A stretch of 64,000 nt of DNA from Tanypteryx hageni (lineage: Eukaryota > Arthropoda > Insecta > Odonata > Petaluridae): NCBI GenBank assembly GCA_028673005.1, contig CM054118.1, positions 10,126,014 to 10,190,013 of the forward strand, read 5' to 3'. The notes beneath the pieces are model-generated. The model saw nothing but the letters and a program-made list of their open reading frames with translations. It did no database searches and was not told the origin of the DNA. The translations under genes and the position numbers were made by a program. Position 1 is the stretch's first letter. Every line of letters begins with the position of its first letter. Below, piece by piece: positions 1 to 12,009 of this stretch.

Positions 1-1169
1 TTAAGAATCTCATGCTGCCGTTTTTCATGCTACAGTTCTCATAATTTTGACAAAATATGACTTTCAATTTTGGTGTAATTAGTCGACGCACCTTGAAATG
101 CGTTCGTCACATGAAAATATACTAAATCGAGACATTGAAAAAGCACTCTATTAATGCTCGCTGTCTTTTGTTTTAATACTTTTTCTCGTATGTAAATACT
201 GGATCTAACTACCAATTTTTGTGCTAAGGAGGTTGTCGTTTTATTGCCTTATTGGATCGCCGGTTAAAAATTCACGAAATTGATAGCTGATATTTGCGTC
301 TGTCTAAAGGAATTCTCACGCTTGATAATCATTCTAACGTCATAATTCATGTACTATTGCCTATTTTGGTGGCTCACGTACACTCGTGAAAAGTCTCCTG
401 TCATAAATGCGCATTTTTATACGGAAATTACTGCTTTTCCAAAATTTCTATTCACGTTAGCATGGTATTTTTCATCGTCTCGCGTTCGTTTAAACTGATA
501 GTGTGTGATTTTCTAAAAAAATCGTGTGCGTGTGGATTTTGTAGGGTTTTTTATTTTTTCATGCGGTGAAAGTGTCTTCTTCCTTCTTAATTAACCGATT
601 TTGTATCTTTCAAAAGAAAGATGATTCATTTCTGTATGGCAATATTTCATTTACATATCGGATTTAGCTGTTAGCTACTTCAACCTCGACTAATTCTTTA
701 AATCTATGCCGTCTTCAGTTTAAAATGTTTTCTACTAATAAGAAACGCAAATTTTGATCGTGACGTTAATTTGACTCGCCAAAGTAAGAAACTGGAGTCA
801 ATACGTAAACTTCTGCTTGCGTGGTTTGTATTCCGTGGTGTCACACGGATGTCTAAGCTTCCGGTTCGGATTTTCTATTAATAATATTTCTGAGGTATCG
901 ATGGTTGCACTTAAAAATCGTCAGGCCATCCAATTATTAAAAGACGAAATAGTTACTGCTGTTTTATTGACAAAAAACTCTAAGAAACACTCTGTATTTC
1001 AAGGATGAGTGAAACGCTGACAATAATGGTATTCTATCCTATAAGTATGTCACAAATTCACAGAAACTCGATACTTTTACTGCAGAAAATCAGTTATATA
1101 TGACTAATTTTTGCTTTTGAAAATTCGCTACCTACGCACTTGTTCTCCTTCATCGTCAGATGTAAAATA
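1..1169. other. AT-rich DNA, no supported gene
   Basis: I see no exon-like frame, RNA gene or element ends here. The only open frame from 817 is short and has no recognisable protein pattern. It ends at the target-site duplication of the hAT element that follows. Confidence 0.5.
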
Positions 1170-1177
1170 GACGCAAC

Positions 1178-1639
1178 CAGCGCCGTAACTAGCTATATTA
1201 GCACCCGGGGCAAACTACCAAATATGCGCCCCCTCCACAAAAAATTCTCTAATACCTATATTTTTTAATATGAATTTTGGGTGAATAATTAATAAATATA
1301 AATAAACTATAAATGATGTAATTTCTCACTATAAATGTACATAATTATAAATATAATTACATATGTACATAATTACACATTCATGATTAAAATACAGAAA
1401 GTATAAATATTTTAATATTAAAGAGCTATTCTACGTAATTTTAATGCAGCAAACTTATCAATAATATCATCGAAATTTATAGTTTCTGCTATACGTATGT
1501 CTGGAACAAGTATAGTAGTGAAATTGCTTGTCCTTTTGCCATGCAACCTCACACAATTTACCATTAACAATTTTTGCGCCCCTTATTTAGTTGCGCCCGT
1601 GGCAGATGCCCCGCTTGCCCCGCCCTAGTTACGGCACTG
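1178..1639. mobile_element. hAT-type miniature (non-autonomous) element
   Basis: The left end reads CAGCGCCGTAACTAG and the reverse complement of the right end reads CAGTGCCGTAACTAG, 14 of 15 identical. Subterminal regions share GGGGCAA and GCGCCCC motifs in inverted orientation. The flanking octamers are GACGCAAC (1170-1177) and GATACAAC (1640-1647). They match at 6 of 8 positions, and both differences are transitions at one CpG, as expected from an 8-bp hAT target duplication after CpG decay. The 462-bp interior is AT-rich and has no transposase frame, so mobility would have depended on a transposase elsewhere. hAT assignment rests on the CAG-type termini and duplication length. Confidence 0.82.
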
Positions 1640-1647
1640 GATACAAC

Positions 1648-4016
1648 TGTCCGATTCCTAAAGGGAGATACAAAAGAGTAAAACTTAAGGAGAGAGCTAG
1701 TGATTAATTATGAATCGATGCATAAAAATTGGAGCAACTAATGGGAGTGTGGGCAAATTCCTCCATCCTGGACGGGATGCTGGTTTTCTTCCATGGACGT
1801 CGGACGGATCAGCTTGGTTGAAGTCCTTTGGAAAGCTGGATCCGATTCGAGAATTTGATGACTCACCCGTGACTTTCCGCGTCCGCAGAGAACGCGGGTC
1901 TTGAAATCGAGGAAAGAACTCTCCTTAAAGTAGAGAAAGAGAGAGAGATAGGAGAGTGGGAGGAGGGAGTGGTTTGATATAACAATTTTACAATCCTGTG
2001 CGATGTCTCAACGTCCCAACCGCAAGTCGAGTTATTTTTTGTGATACTAGGTTATTGTTGAAATTATCTCGGGAAACATCCTGGGGGAATTTTTAATGGA
2101 CTTCCGAGGAGATTTCGCGTAGGATGTGGTTTATTCTCGAGTGGGTCATTCCAAGAATAGAAATTTCGATTCTAATAATAATACCCGACGGTCAACTCGA
2201 TCGGTTTTGATGTAATTCTTACGTATGTCGGAGTTTCTTAAACCTGGGTTGGGTTGGAGAGCGCAAATCTTAAATCTCTGAAAAGATGTAGACTTGCCTA
2301 GAGAATTATATTTAGATTGTAAGTAAATCGAAGGAAGAACGATTAGAAAATTCGCTGCTCGAAATGAAACGCGTTCAAAAAAGCATATTGTGTTTCTGAT
2401 CAGAATATTGGCGAGTCGCGCTCGCAAAACTGAAGAGATGACGTTCGGAGTAGAAGCTTTACGTCATAGGATAAAATGTTAGTAGTACGGGTCGTGCACT
2501 CGCGCTGCGCGATTATCTACGCAAGTATTATTCTTGTGACTATGTAGCCATCCAGAAGCAGGGATTACGCATGTTTTAGAATTCAAATGAGGAGAGTAAA
2601 CTGGAAAGCCTTCGATGCGAATGGACTTGCAATAAGAGGTATCTCCCGACCGTTTATTTTTCCGATTTCGCCATTGCTTCGACCGCGTTGCATCTCTTTT
2701 CTCTCTCTCGCGCGTTTGGGTATTTCTGCACGAACGTGTTTTATGTCATTCGCGCTCGAAATTGCCCTTAAAATGTTATCGGTAATTCATTTAATGGTTT
2801 TCCTTGTTAAACAGGTTTTTTATGTTTTTATAGCTCCTTATTTTTTCCGTCCGTAACGAGATGGAGGTATGGCGTTCATGCTACTGTCCACTTATTGGCA
2901 AGTTTTCTCAATAAAAAACTTCTTTTGTGTCGTTCTTACCTGCATTCGTTATTGCCGTTTATCTCATAGAGTTTTGAAAATGTTTTGCTCGAACACAAGT
3001 CCGAGAAAGTTACTAGTTTTCATGTTTTATAAGTTTCCAGGTACTTAAAGAGGAAGAAGATTTTATCATAATAAAATTCGCTTTTTTGGGTATTAGAAAT
3101 TTCGATATAAGAAGTTTGATGCTCCATTCTGCAAGGAGTACGAGGACAAATTTTTCTCCGTAATTTCTGAAAAATTGCTATTATCGCACTACTCCATTTG
3201 GAAAGGATTATTTTTCTTACTTAGTCTCCTTCTTAGCTCATATAAACATATCATTTCTTGCTTCAACGAGGATAACTAGTTTTAAATTATAAACTTGAGA
3301 ATATATTTTCCGCTGTGGTCTTTTCCTTTGTTACGTTTTCCTTCTCCATATTTATTTCCTTTTCATTCTATACACTCTCCATAACCTATTTTTGACGATA
3401 ACAGCCATTTTAAATGTACATTTCTCATCGTTTAAAACCATCTACCTTCATTTATCTTCTATATATACCTACTATTCACATAGATTCAATTTCTTTCTGC
3501 CGTTTTAAAAGATTTTATCGTGCTTGACACGATTATGAAATCCATCGGGACAAAACTTCACGGTTCTGAATCGTCAGTTTTGTTCGAAGAATCCATAGCT
3601 GTCGGAATTATTTCGCATTACGGTACCTATAGTTCTTGGGAAGAGCGATTAAGTTTTGATTAATCAGTCGAACGCTGACGTGCAGTAGGTAATTCGCTCG
3701 TATTTTATCCTGGTTCTCGTGAACCAGTATTTTGAAGGAAAATACAATTAAGTCGGTCGTTTTTATTTCGATCGAAACGTTTCTACGAATCGAGTAAGCC
3801 TCTTTCCTCCTCGACAAATAATGCTCTCCATATCTGCCTCGAAGCATTTATGGAGAAACAATTACGAACCCATTTTCACCCCCTGGCCAGTTTTCTCGGA
3901 ATTAGCCTACCCGAAACATTTTTAGCGGAGAATCGGAAGCTTCCGTGTTCGTCGCCAACGTCTGTTCGAGAAAATGCCCGTTGTCTTCCGCGGTAGCCGC
4001 TGTCCGTTCACCTGCC
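1648..4016. other. Non-coding DNA, no supported gene
   Basis: A short purine-rich patch lies at 1935-1972. TTAAACCTGGGTT near 2236 recurs around 13147, too short to define a family. On the minus strand, GCAG|GTAAGA at about 2940 resembles a splice donor, but no acceptor or coding frame goes with it. The frames at 2587-2856 and 2146-2427 show no family pattern. Confidence 0.45.
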
Positions 4017-4245
4017 GGCGTGTCTTCCATCCCACCCCACCACGCCTCTCCCTTTCCCTGTCTCCCCCTCAATTCCCCATGCAACGATTTTCCCTGGTCC
4101 CCCCTTCAAGTCCCCAGCCGCCTCGAATATCTGGGTCAACCCCTTCGGAAGGCCTACCCGCCTAACAGCAAACCTCTCTCTCACTCTCTCTCCCTCCCTC
4201 CTCTCCAACAATTCCTCCTCTCTCCCTCCAGGAACCATCCATATC
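4017..4245. repeat. Plus-strand pyrimidine-rich tract
   Basis: About 230 bases dominated by C and T, with CTCTCTCTC and CCCTCC runs and few purines. Overlapping frames on both strands (3902-4325) are products of the low stop-codon density of this composition. Confidence 0.7.
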
Positions 4246-5500
4246 TTCTTATCGTGGAGGAGAGGGAGCGAAATGGGTGGGGGAAATCTCTCGTTGCTTT
4301 CGAAGCATCTGTTAACGCCCAATGATTGTCTCTCGAGGGTTTTTTGTCATTATTCCGACCTATTTTTTTGTGTGTATGCATTATGCATCCAGCTCGTATA
4401 TAAAAAATAAAAGCGTTTATAGCGTCGTGAATACTGATTTTTTGTTTGTATTGAAAAAATTGGAAGGATTGGGAGGAGAGAGTTCTGGTTCATTTGTCGT
4501 CCCTGGAGAACTTGCACGCTCTTTCGTTTTCCAAAAGGTCCCTCGGACGATGAATTTGAGATTGTCTGCCGGAGTAGCGTGTCGGGTCGTTGTTCTTACC
4601 ACCAATTTTTGCATTGATTTCTGTTGGGCTTAGCAATGGTTTTTAATGAAGTATATTGGCGTGAAATGTCGACGATAATGGCAACGTGGCGGTTGGAAGT
4701 AGCTTGTAATTTTCAGCGTATAAAAATTGAACGGGCAAAAAGTTTGTAAGCATCTATATATTAAGTGCGTTTTTGCCTAATATGTTTAGTGGATAATCGA
4801 GCAAAAATAGCGGTTTGATATATTTTGCGATGACGACCAAGACAATATAGTGTGATGAAGTATTTATTCAGGAGAAAATTTCTTTTATGTGAAAGATATC
4901 TTTATGGCGGTCAATTAGTATATTCGGGCCCATGAATCTTCGTTCCCTGGTTTTATTACTAAATTTTAAATAAAAATCATCACTGGCAAAATTCGGGTTT
5001 TTGTTCAAAAATGTCTACGTTTGTGTCATTTTCGTCTCTCCATGGCAGGCAATTATTCTAGATTTCTATATGATTTGTGCGATGTGACCATCCGCTATGG
5101 CCTTGAAGACCTTTTAAATTGACATTTGTCTTGGATGCAGTGCTGCGTTTTGCTCGTTTCAGAGACCGCAATCAAGAACATGCCTCAATCGAAGTTTTAT
5201 TTTATTATATCGATATACGTCGTCCTCGCAATATATTATCACGCTAACGTCGGGTATATTTAAATTCAAGGTATATATTTGGATGCCCTCTTTGTACCAA
5301 TCCAGAAAAAATAATATTTTTCAGGAATATTTTTTCCCGATTAAAAGACCTTTCGCAACAAAAGGTTATTTTTAGCGAGTAATTTGTGCCTCTTTTTTAT
5401 CTGAAGCTGCGGTGTCGCAAGATATTTCTCGGAGAATATTTAGCTTTAAAAAATCTGGATCGAACGATTTACGCTCGAGGATGAAGTCACTTGCTTTCAC
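4246..5500. other. AT-rich DNA, no supported gene
   Basis: Ordinary AT-rich sequence with TATATA-type runs near 4390 and 5200. I find no conserved protein frame, RNA gene or paired element ends. Confidence 0.45.
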
Positions 5501-5501
5501 T

Positions 5502-6572
5502 CCTCCGTCTCTCTCCCTCCCTCCCTCTCTCTCCCTCCCTCCCTCTCCCTCCCTCTCCCTCCCTCTCCCTCCCTCTCCCTCCCTCTCCCTCCCTCTCCCT
5601 CCCTCTCCCTCCCTCTCCCTCCCTCCCTCTCCCTCCCTCCCTCTCCCTCCCTCCCTCTCCCTCCCTCCCTCTCCCTCCCTCCCTCTCTCTCCCTCTCCCT
5701 CCCTCCCTCTCTCTCCCTCCCTCTCTCTCTCCCTCCCTCTCCCTCCTTCCCTCTCTCTCCCTCCCTCTCCCTCCTTCCCTCTCTCTCCCTCCTTCCCTCT
5801 CTCTCCCTCCCTCTCTCTCCCTCCCTCCCTCTCTCTCCCTCCCTCCCTCTCTCTCCCTCTCCCTCCCTCCCTCCCTCTCCCTCCCTCCCTCCCTCTCCCT
5901 CCCTCTCCCTCCCTCTCCCTCCCTCCCTCTCCATCCCTCCCGCCCTATCCCTCCCTCCCTATCCCTCCCTCTCCCTCCTTCCCTCTCCTTTCTCCCTCCC
6001 CCTCTCCTTTCTCCCTCCCCCTCTCCTTTCTCCCTCCCCCTCTCCTTTCTCCCTCCCCCTCTCCTCTCTCCCTCCCCCTCTCCTTTCTCCCTCCCCCTCT
6101 CCTTTCTCCCTCCCCCTCTCCTTTCTCCCTCCCCCTCTCCTCTCTCCCTCCCCCTCTTCTTTCTCCCTCCCCCTCTCCTCTCTCCCTCCCCCTCTTCTTT
6201 CTCCCTCCCCCTCTCCTCTCTCCCTCCCCCTCTTCTTTCTCCCTCCCCCTCTTCTTTCTCCCTCCCCCTCTTCTTTCTCCCTCCCCCTCTTCTTTCTCCC
6301 TCCCCCTCTTCTTTCTCCCTCCCCCTCTCCTTTCTCTCTCTCCCTCTCCTATCTCCCTCTCCTTTCTCTCTCTCCCTCTCCTTTTTCTCTCTCCCTCTCT
6401 CCTTTCTCTCTCCCTCTCTCCTTTCTCTCTCCCTCTCTCCTTTCTCCCTCTCTCCTTTCTCTCTCCCTCTCTCCTTTCTCTCTCCCTCTCCTTTCTCCCT
6501 CCATCTCTCTCCTCTCTCTCCTTTCTCTCTCCCTCTCCTTTCTCCCTCCATCTCTCTCCTTTCTCTGTCCTG
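5502..6572. repeat. 1.07-kb homopyrimidine satellite-like block
   Basis: Almost purely C+T on the plus strand. From 5502 to about 5990 the units are CCCT and CTCCCT; purines appear only near 5932-5962. From about 5990 to 6325 it is an ordered 19-bp minisatellite of the form CTTTCTCCCTCCCCCTCTC with C/T variants. From 6330 it drifts into CTCTCCCTCTCCTTT units. Open frames of 350-400 codons on both strands encode only Ser/Pro/Leu or Arg/Glu/Gly runs and are artefacts. Mirror-symmetric homopurine-homopyrimidine DNA of this length can form triplex (H-DNA) and often stalls polymerases or misassembles. Confidence 0.95.
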
Positions 6573-8694
6573 CCGTGCATTATAATTTCGCCGCGCACCA
6601 CCGCCGCTCCGAAGTGAACCGGTTTTTAAGGTCCTTTTTATATTTTCTTGTACTCTGACCGATATTTTAGGTCCGGCGTCCCATTCTCAATTTTCATGCG
6701 ACGGTGGCGACCCTCCGCTATCGACGGGGATAGATGAAACTCTTGCGCGGTTTGAAACTCCAATTTAATACGAGGCGTGAGGTATTTTTCGTGTCGATTT
6801 AGGAGTTAATGGGACACTTCTTTTCTTAAACAGTGATATGTGAGCGAAATTATATTTCGACAAATAATTGCCGTATATTTGGTTTTTATGGGTTTCTTCT
6901 CTTTAAATTAAAATGAGATTTATGGAATGAAGGTGTACGGCAAGTATTTGGTGAGCTTGGCGGTAATCTAGAAGTTTTGAAGAGAATTGAATTGGGAACG
7001 GTCGAGAAGATTAACAAACAAGTTAAACTGGAAGACATGGAAACGGAAGAATGAGTTAAGATTGTGTGCGTTTTTAAGTGTTATATTGCAGTCTTATAAT
7101 TAAAGAAGACTCTTGGTGATTATGTGAAAAACTAATGTAAACTTTTACATAAAAGTTCTACCTCGCTATGAAAATAAATTCTTAGCGTCTTCCAGGACGT
7201 CTCTTGCGATGTACCGTCTGCTTCAAACTTATCATTTAATCTTTGAACGATTGAACATTCTGAACTTTGAATTCATTTTTTCGATGTTTTTTCTTTCCAC
7301 GTTGTCCGCTTCCAGTAACATTTCGAATTCGACTGAAGTTGCTCAAATGTCAAACGGAGGTCCTCCAGTTTAATCTGTACTGATCATCTTAAAAGTAATG
7401 CGTCCCTCTCTCATACTAGCCAACCCGATGTTTCCCTTCCGTCATCTGTAAATCATCATTCGTTCGTTGCGTATAAGCGCCATTTTCTGAAAAAATCGTC
7501 TGTGTATTCGGTTTGCCTGTCCGTTTGTCTGTGTGCGCAATGTCTTGGAAATCCTGCAATGTCGAGAAACTAAATTTCCAGGTCGGTCTCTATAAAAGCT
7601 AAACATGGTGAACATTTGGTGGATCTAGAATCAGCTGCTGGGGAGTAATAGAGAAAAAGCGCCTTATGCAATTTGTTCAGCAATTCCTCCCTCGCTTGTC
7701 GTTTTCTCTGCGGATGATCCGTTGCGGTTACTAAGCCCTGGCTAACCATTTATACCATTCCCTCAGTCTCGCTTTTGTGTCGTACATTCATTTTTACTCT
7801 CTCACGGCATTTTATCACCCCGTAAACGCATCCAAGAGTCGGTTTTTATTACTGGCGAAGTTTACGCGAGAAATTTCTCTAGCTAAAGTTTCGCTTCGAA
7901 ACTCTTTTTTTTTGTCCAACCCGCTCACATCCCGGAAGCTTAGATTTTCGCGGAATCCGATACCTCCGTTTTTTTATTTTCTCACCTCAGAAAGAAAAAA
8001 GGGAGGAGGAAGAGAGACGCTTATGCCCTTTTGTGCAGGGTTGGGCAAGCGAAAAAAAGAACGAAGGAAGAACGACAGGTGCAGGTAACATTCTGGGAGG
8101 AACGCGACCGAGAGCGTTCGGCATGTCCTCTCTCTCGATCCTCTTTTCGCTTTGTTTTTCCAAATTTCCGTTGGTCGAGAGCCGAGTCCTTACGAATGGA
8201 AAATTATTGTGCGGCGTGGACATCAAGAAACAAGGACGACAGGAAAATCGGTGCGCAGGAGGATAAATACGACAAAAAAATAAATAAAATTTTAAAATAA
8301 GAAGAAGTGAGATAAAGATGGCGACCGGGCAAGTTTCTTTCTCTCACGTGCAGGAGGGTAGAAGTGCGCGTAGGACAGAGGACGAGGGAGGAAAAAATGA
8401 AGGCGACATTTATTCTTGCTCGAGGACGCATCCGACGGCCATTTTGTAGCTCCTCCAAAAACTTGGAATCGAAGAAGTGGATTTCGATAGCGGGATATTT
8501 TTGGTGTCCTCGTTGTCTGCTAAACAGAATAACACTTAATCGCTGAAAATGGACTAGAAACTTAGTTGTTGTCGCAGAATGCTTGGGATGGGCTCGCGTC
8601 TTTCTTGTTGTCGACTTAATGAAATAAGTAAATTTCAATTGTTTGTTCTTTCGATTTCGCGTTTTTAGTTGCGAGTGCGCGCATTTTTCGTATT
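6573..8694. other. Non-coding DNA, no supported gene
   Basis: Mixed-composition sequence. The minus-strand frame 8204-8794 (196 codons) runs into the hAT element at 8703. Its N-terminal part is that element's terminal repeat in translation, so it is not a gene. The short frames around 7777-8300 have Lys/Arg/Ser-biased composition and no family pattern. Confidence 0.45.
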
Positions 8695-8702
8695 TTATAT
8701 AA

Positions 8703-9109
8703 CGTGGGTGGCCAAACCGCGGCTCGCGAGCCACATGGAGCTCTTTAAAATTTTCATTCCGAGACGTGTCAGCGTTTTTCACTGCAGAACACAATGACGT
8801 AGCGTGACTTTAGACGTTTTGTGGATGCCTAAGGGACATCTGAATTGCATCTGAATTGCTTTGGATCAAGTTTTTCTTTTATTATTCATAGGGGAGAGTT
8901 GTTGAAAATGGAATTTGAAGACTATGATGCACAGAATAGAATTAAAATGAATATCTCCTAACCGTAAAATATTTATTTTACGGTTAGGAGTTTTTAATTT
9001 TAATTCCATCGGTAAATTTACGATCACAGACTGTGTCTTGCGGCTCTCCAGCTTCTAAAAATGATCGTATGCGACTCCGAGGGTAGGTAAGTAAGTTTGG
9101 CTACCCCTG
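8703..9109. mobile_element. hAT-type miniature element with perfect 8-bp duplication
   Basis: The left end is CGTGGGTGGCCAAAC and the reverse complement of the right end is CAGGGGTAGCCAAAC. The immediate flanks are TTATATAA on both sides (8695-8702 and 9110-9117), a perfect 8-bp duplication. GCGGCTCGCGAGCC next to the left end is the subterminal GCGGCTC pattern common in hAT miniatures; a related GCGGCTCTCC lies near the right end. The element is 407 bp, has no transposase frame and holds a central palindrome listed separately. The perfect duplication suggests a younger insertion than the copy at 1178. Confidence 0.9.
8955..8990. repeat. 17-bp-arm perfect hairpin inside the hAT element
   Basis: Arms CTCCTAACCGTAAAATA (8955-8971) and its exact reverse complement (8974-8990) are separated by TT. 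Beyond short unpaired stretches, AATTAAAAT and ATTTTAATT extend the symmetry to about 65 bp. It sits roughly two-thirds along the miniature element. Confidence 0.95.
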
Positions 9110-9117
9110 TTATATAA

Positions 9118-11935
9118 CCAAAGGAGGATATAATTTTATATTTATATAAAAGCATTCCGATTCAGATTCTATGCCTACAAATTACGACATTTCTCTTACG
9201 CACCTCCGTGAAAAATCGCGAAGATGTTCGCCATTTTTAATAATCGTTTTTCGTGTAACTTTGCGTTTTGAGATCATCCATAGCGTGTTTGGGGTGGTGT
9301 AATTAAAGGTGTTAACTCGGTTTTACTCTTTTGACCTTCGTTTTCCGCGAGAAAAATAATAGCTCGTAGGCAGGAAAGATAACAATATGAAACAAGTTAT
9401 TAAACAAATGGCGTCATTGCATAGAATTTCGCTCCGTTTCCTTCCGAGTCGTTTCTAAAGTGTGCATTTCTAATTATATCTTCTTTGAAATTCATAGCTG
9501 GCATAAATCCTTTCAGCGTTATGGATCGGGTTCTTAGCGACTGTCCTAGTTACCGTTTTAAAAAAACTCGTTAGAGCGCATGTGTCCCTTTCATGATCGG
9601 CTGCCTGTAGGAAGTGATATGTTAGAAGCGGTGCAGCAGGATGAAAATCTCGGGGTGGACGAGTCACCCGGCGGGCGACGTATGTAGAGTGAGACGGAAG
9701 TTTGAAAGTGTTGTGGGACAGGTCGAAAGTCGGGATCCTTTCACCTCTCGCATTATGGGACGCCAATGGCACCTCCGTTGGCAATAGGTCCAATTGTCCA
9801 CTGCAAATGTTATCTCCGAAAATGACCTCTTCGTGGATGGTTAATAATTTAAAATGTCCATTGAACATGTTCAAATATGTCTAATACATTAAAGATGAGT
9901 GATAAATAGAAGGATAAAATAGGCGATAAGCATTTTATTCTACGGCATTAGTCGTGTACACTATTACATGCATTCACATACAATACAGTTTTGTTGTTGG
10001 CATCTAAATGTTTCATGCGATGGCACTACTCCTCATTAATGTGGTTCCGCAGTGAACATTTAAATGTGGCGGATGTTTAAAAATGTGGACATGTGCGTTG
10101 GACAATTTATTGATGAAATTCTGTAATGGATTTTTTAAAAACCCGTGGCACTCGGAACATTTTTGTTGTTTGGACATTTTAACCTGGAAACTTTGTTTTT
10201 CTTTGGTTCTCTCTCTCTATGCTTCTCTGTCTCTTTGTTTCTCTGGCTCTCTTTGTTTCTTTCTCTCTCTTTTGTTCCTGTCTCTCTCTCTCTCTTTGTT
10301 TCTTTTTCACACAAAAAGACCTTACTTTTCCCACGAGATCAACGTTGAGGCGGTTGCAATGCACTTATATTTTTTTGGTATTGAAGTTAGCTGTACCTTT
10401 TGTCTGATATAAATAGAAAACAGAATCCACGGGTGTGTTTTTTGAGTTGAGGTGTTAGTTTGCCAGTAATGTACTATCCTACTTCCCTGCCCAGGAAAGA
10501 AATAAAATTTTTTTTTGCTTGTTAGGTTTTGTATCCGGTTCACTTGAATCATGTCAAAATTCAAACGAATCTACCGACAGGAATTTTCGAGTGATTGAAA
10601 AAAATACGAATCGAAGACTTGAATGGGAGCAATTTAAGTTGAGCCCTGACAAATCGAGGGAGGGAGATGACGTTGCCAAATCACCCACAAGAAGCTACCA
10701 AAAGCAAAGGCAGGGGCAGCGGTTGCGCACGATGTGGCAATGCCGCTGTTCACTGATTGGTTGGAGTCCTTTTTTAGAGTTCCTCACTCTAATTTTCCTT
10801 GGTTTTTGGAACTCAAGTTAGACTTCGTCGACTATAACTTTAACCGAGGCTGGGGGTAGTTCAATATAATCAAAATAGTTTAAATAAGCATCGATACGTC
10901 CAACTTTTGTATTGCTATTTCTCGCATAAAATGATATTATAAGAACTCTTGTTGAGGATAGATGACTGAATTCCTTTTAAAATCCAATTAACGAAAGCTA
11001 AATCGGACAAAATTGATTGGTGTAGCTAAAATTAACACATGCTATAGTCACCCCGTTGCCCAAAGTAGGCATTAGTCGATGTAAGCGACAGTCTTGATAA
11101 AATTGTTAACGCCTTATATTACGAGTCGCTCGTGAAATTAGCAGCTCCTAAATGGCAGTTGACTTTAGGACGTAAATCACATTTTATCCGTTGAGCGGCG
11201 CTTGCCCCGCACTTCTCAACATTACATGCTCATTTTCGTAACGGAAAAAATTAGCTCGGTTTTCTCAATCGGCGCTGGAAAGTAACCAACTCTTCGATCG
11301 GTGCACACAAAACTTTCCTCCTCAGATTCGAACACGCGGCCTCAATCTCCGAGAGAGTCACGACGCGGACTCTTCCTCGCGCGCACGCCAAGGACGCCGC
11401 AAGAGATGGGGAGAGAGGAAAACATCTCGAGTTTCGTTTAACATGGTGTCTTCTTTATCCACCCCTCTCCAGTTTTCACTCCGTGAAATATTCCTCCGGC
11501 AGAAAACGGAGAGTGGACTCGATGCAAAGAAAATTCCGCAAAAACTAGTATCTGAAGTTCACATTAAACTAAAGTGTGAATTCATATTTATATGATAGAA
11601 AAATATTATTTAAATTAACGTATACAAGCCTTTTTAAATAATGGGTAATATGTGACGATGTCGATTATTTTTTGTTCTAACGATCTTGCAGTAAAACGAT
11701 ATGATTTTCGCATTCTCCAGAATATATTATCGATGGAATTGTGATTTATCTGTTAAATTACCTTGAATCGGAACCTAACCATCTTCGTTTTTTTCCACGG
11801 CGAAGTTTAATTTATTAAAATTTATTTTTAATTCTTATAAATATTATTTAGATAATTATTTGCACTTATATACGGCCATCCGTCTTCTATTCTCTACGTT
11901 GCTTCCTTCATAATTTCTTCGCAATCTTTTTCTCT
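9118..11935. other. Non-coding DNA with unrecognised minus-strand frame
   Basis: A 134-codon minus-strand frame (9470-9874) is the only sizeable one. I do not recognise it; it lacks Lys/Arg/Ser repetitiveness, but nothing supports splicing or a known fold. A CT-rich patch at 10200-10310 is listed separately. The rest is AT-rich. Confidence 0.4.
10205..10305. repeat. CT-rich simple repeat
   Basis: Interrupted (CT)n with TCTTTGTTTCT units. It produces overlapping Leu/Ser/Phe-rich and Arg/Glu-rich frames that are not genes. Confidence 0.75.
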
Positions 11936-11937
11936 CC

Positions 11938-12006
11938 AAACCCCTCCTGTCTTTCTCCCCAAACCCCTCCTTTCTTTCTCCCCAAACCCCTCCTGTCTTT
12001 CTCCCC
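11938..12006. repeat. 23-bp minisatellite, three copies
   Basis: Three tandem units of AAACCCCTCC followed by a TGTCTTTCTCCCC-type half; the middle unit has TT for TG. Again pyrimidine-rich on the plus strand. Confidence 0.88.
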
Positions 12007-12009
12007 CGC

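Noticed and set aside
2925..2960. Minus-strand GCAG|GTAAGA as a recursive site
   Set aside because: It has no pyrimidine tract before the CAG on that strand.
5412..6617. Open frames of 350-400 codons on both strands
   Set aside because: They are translations of the homopyrimidine block; only Ser/Pro/Leu or Arg/Glu/Gly runs and mutually antisense.
8204..8794. 196-codon minus-strand frame
   Set aside because: It starts inside the hAT element, whose terminal repeat supplies its N terminus; the rest has no family pattern or conservation signal visible.
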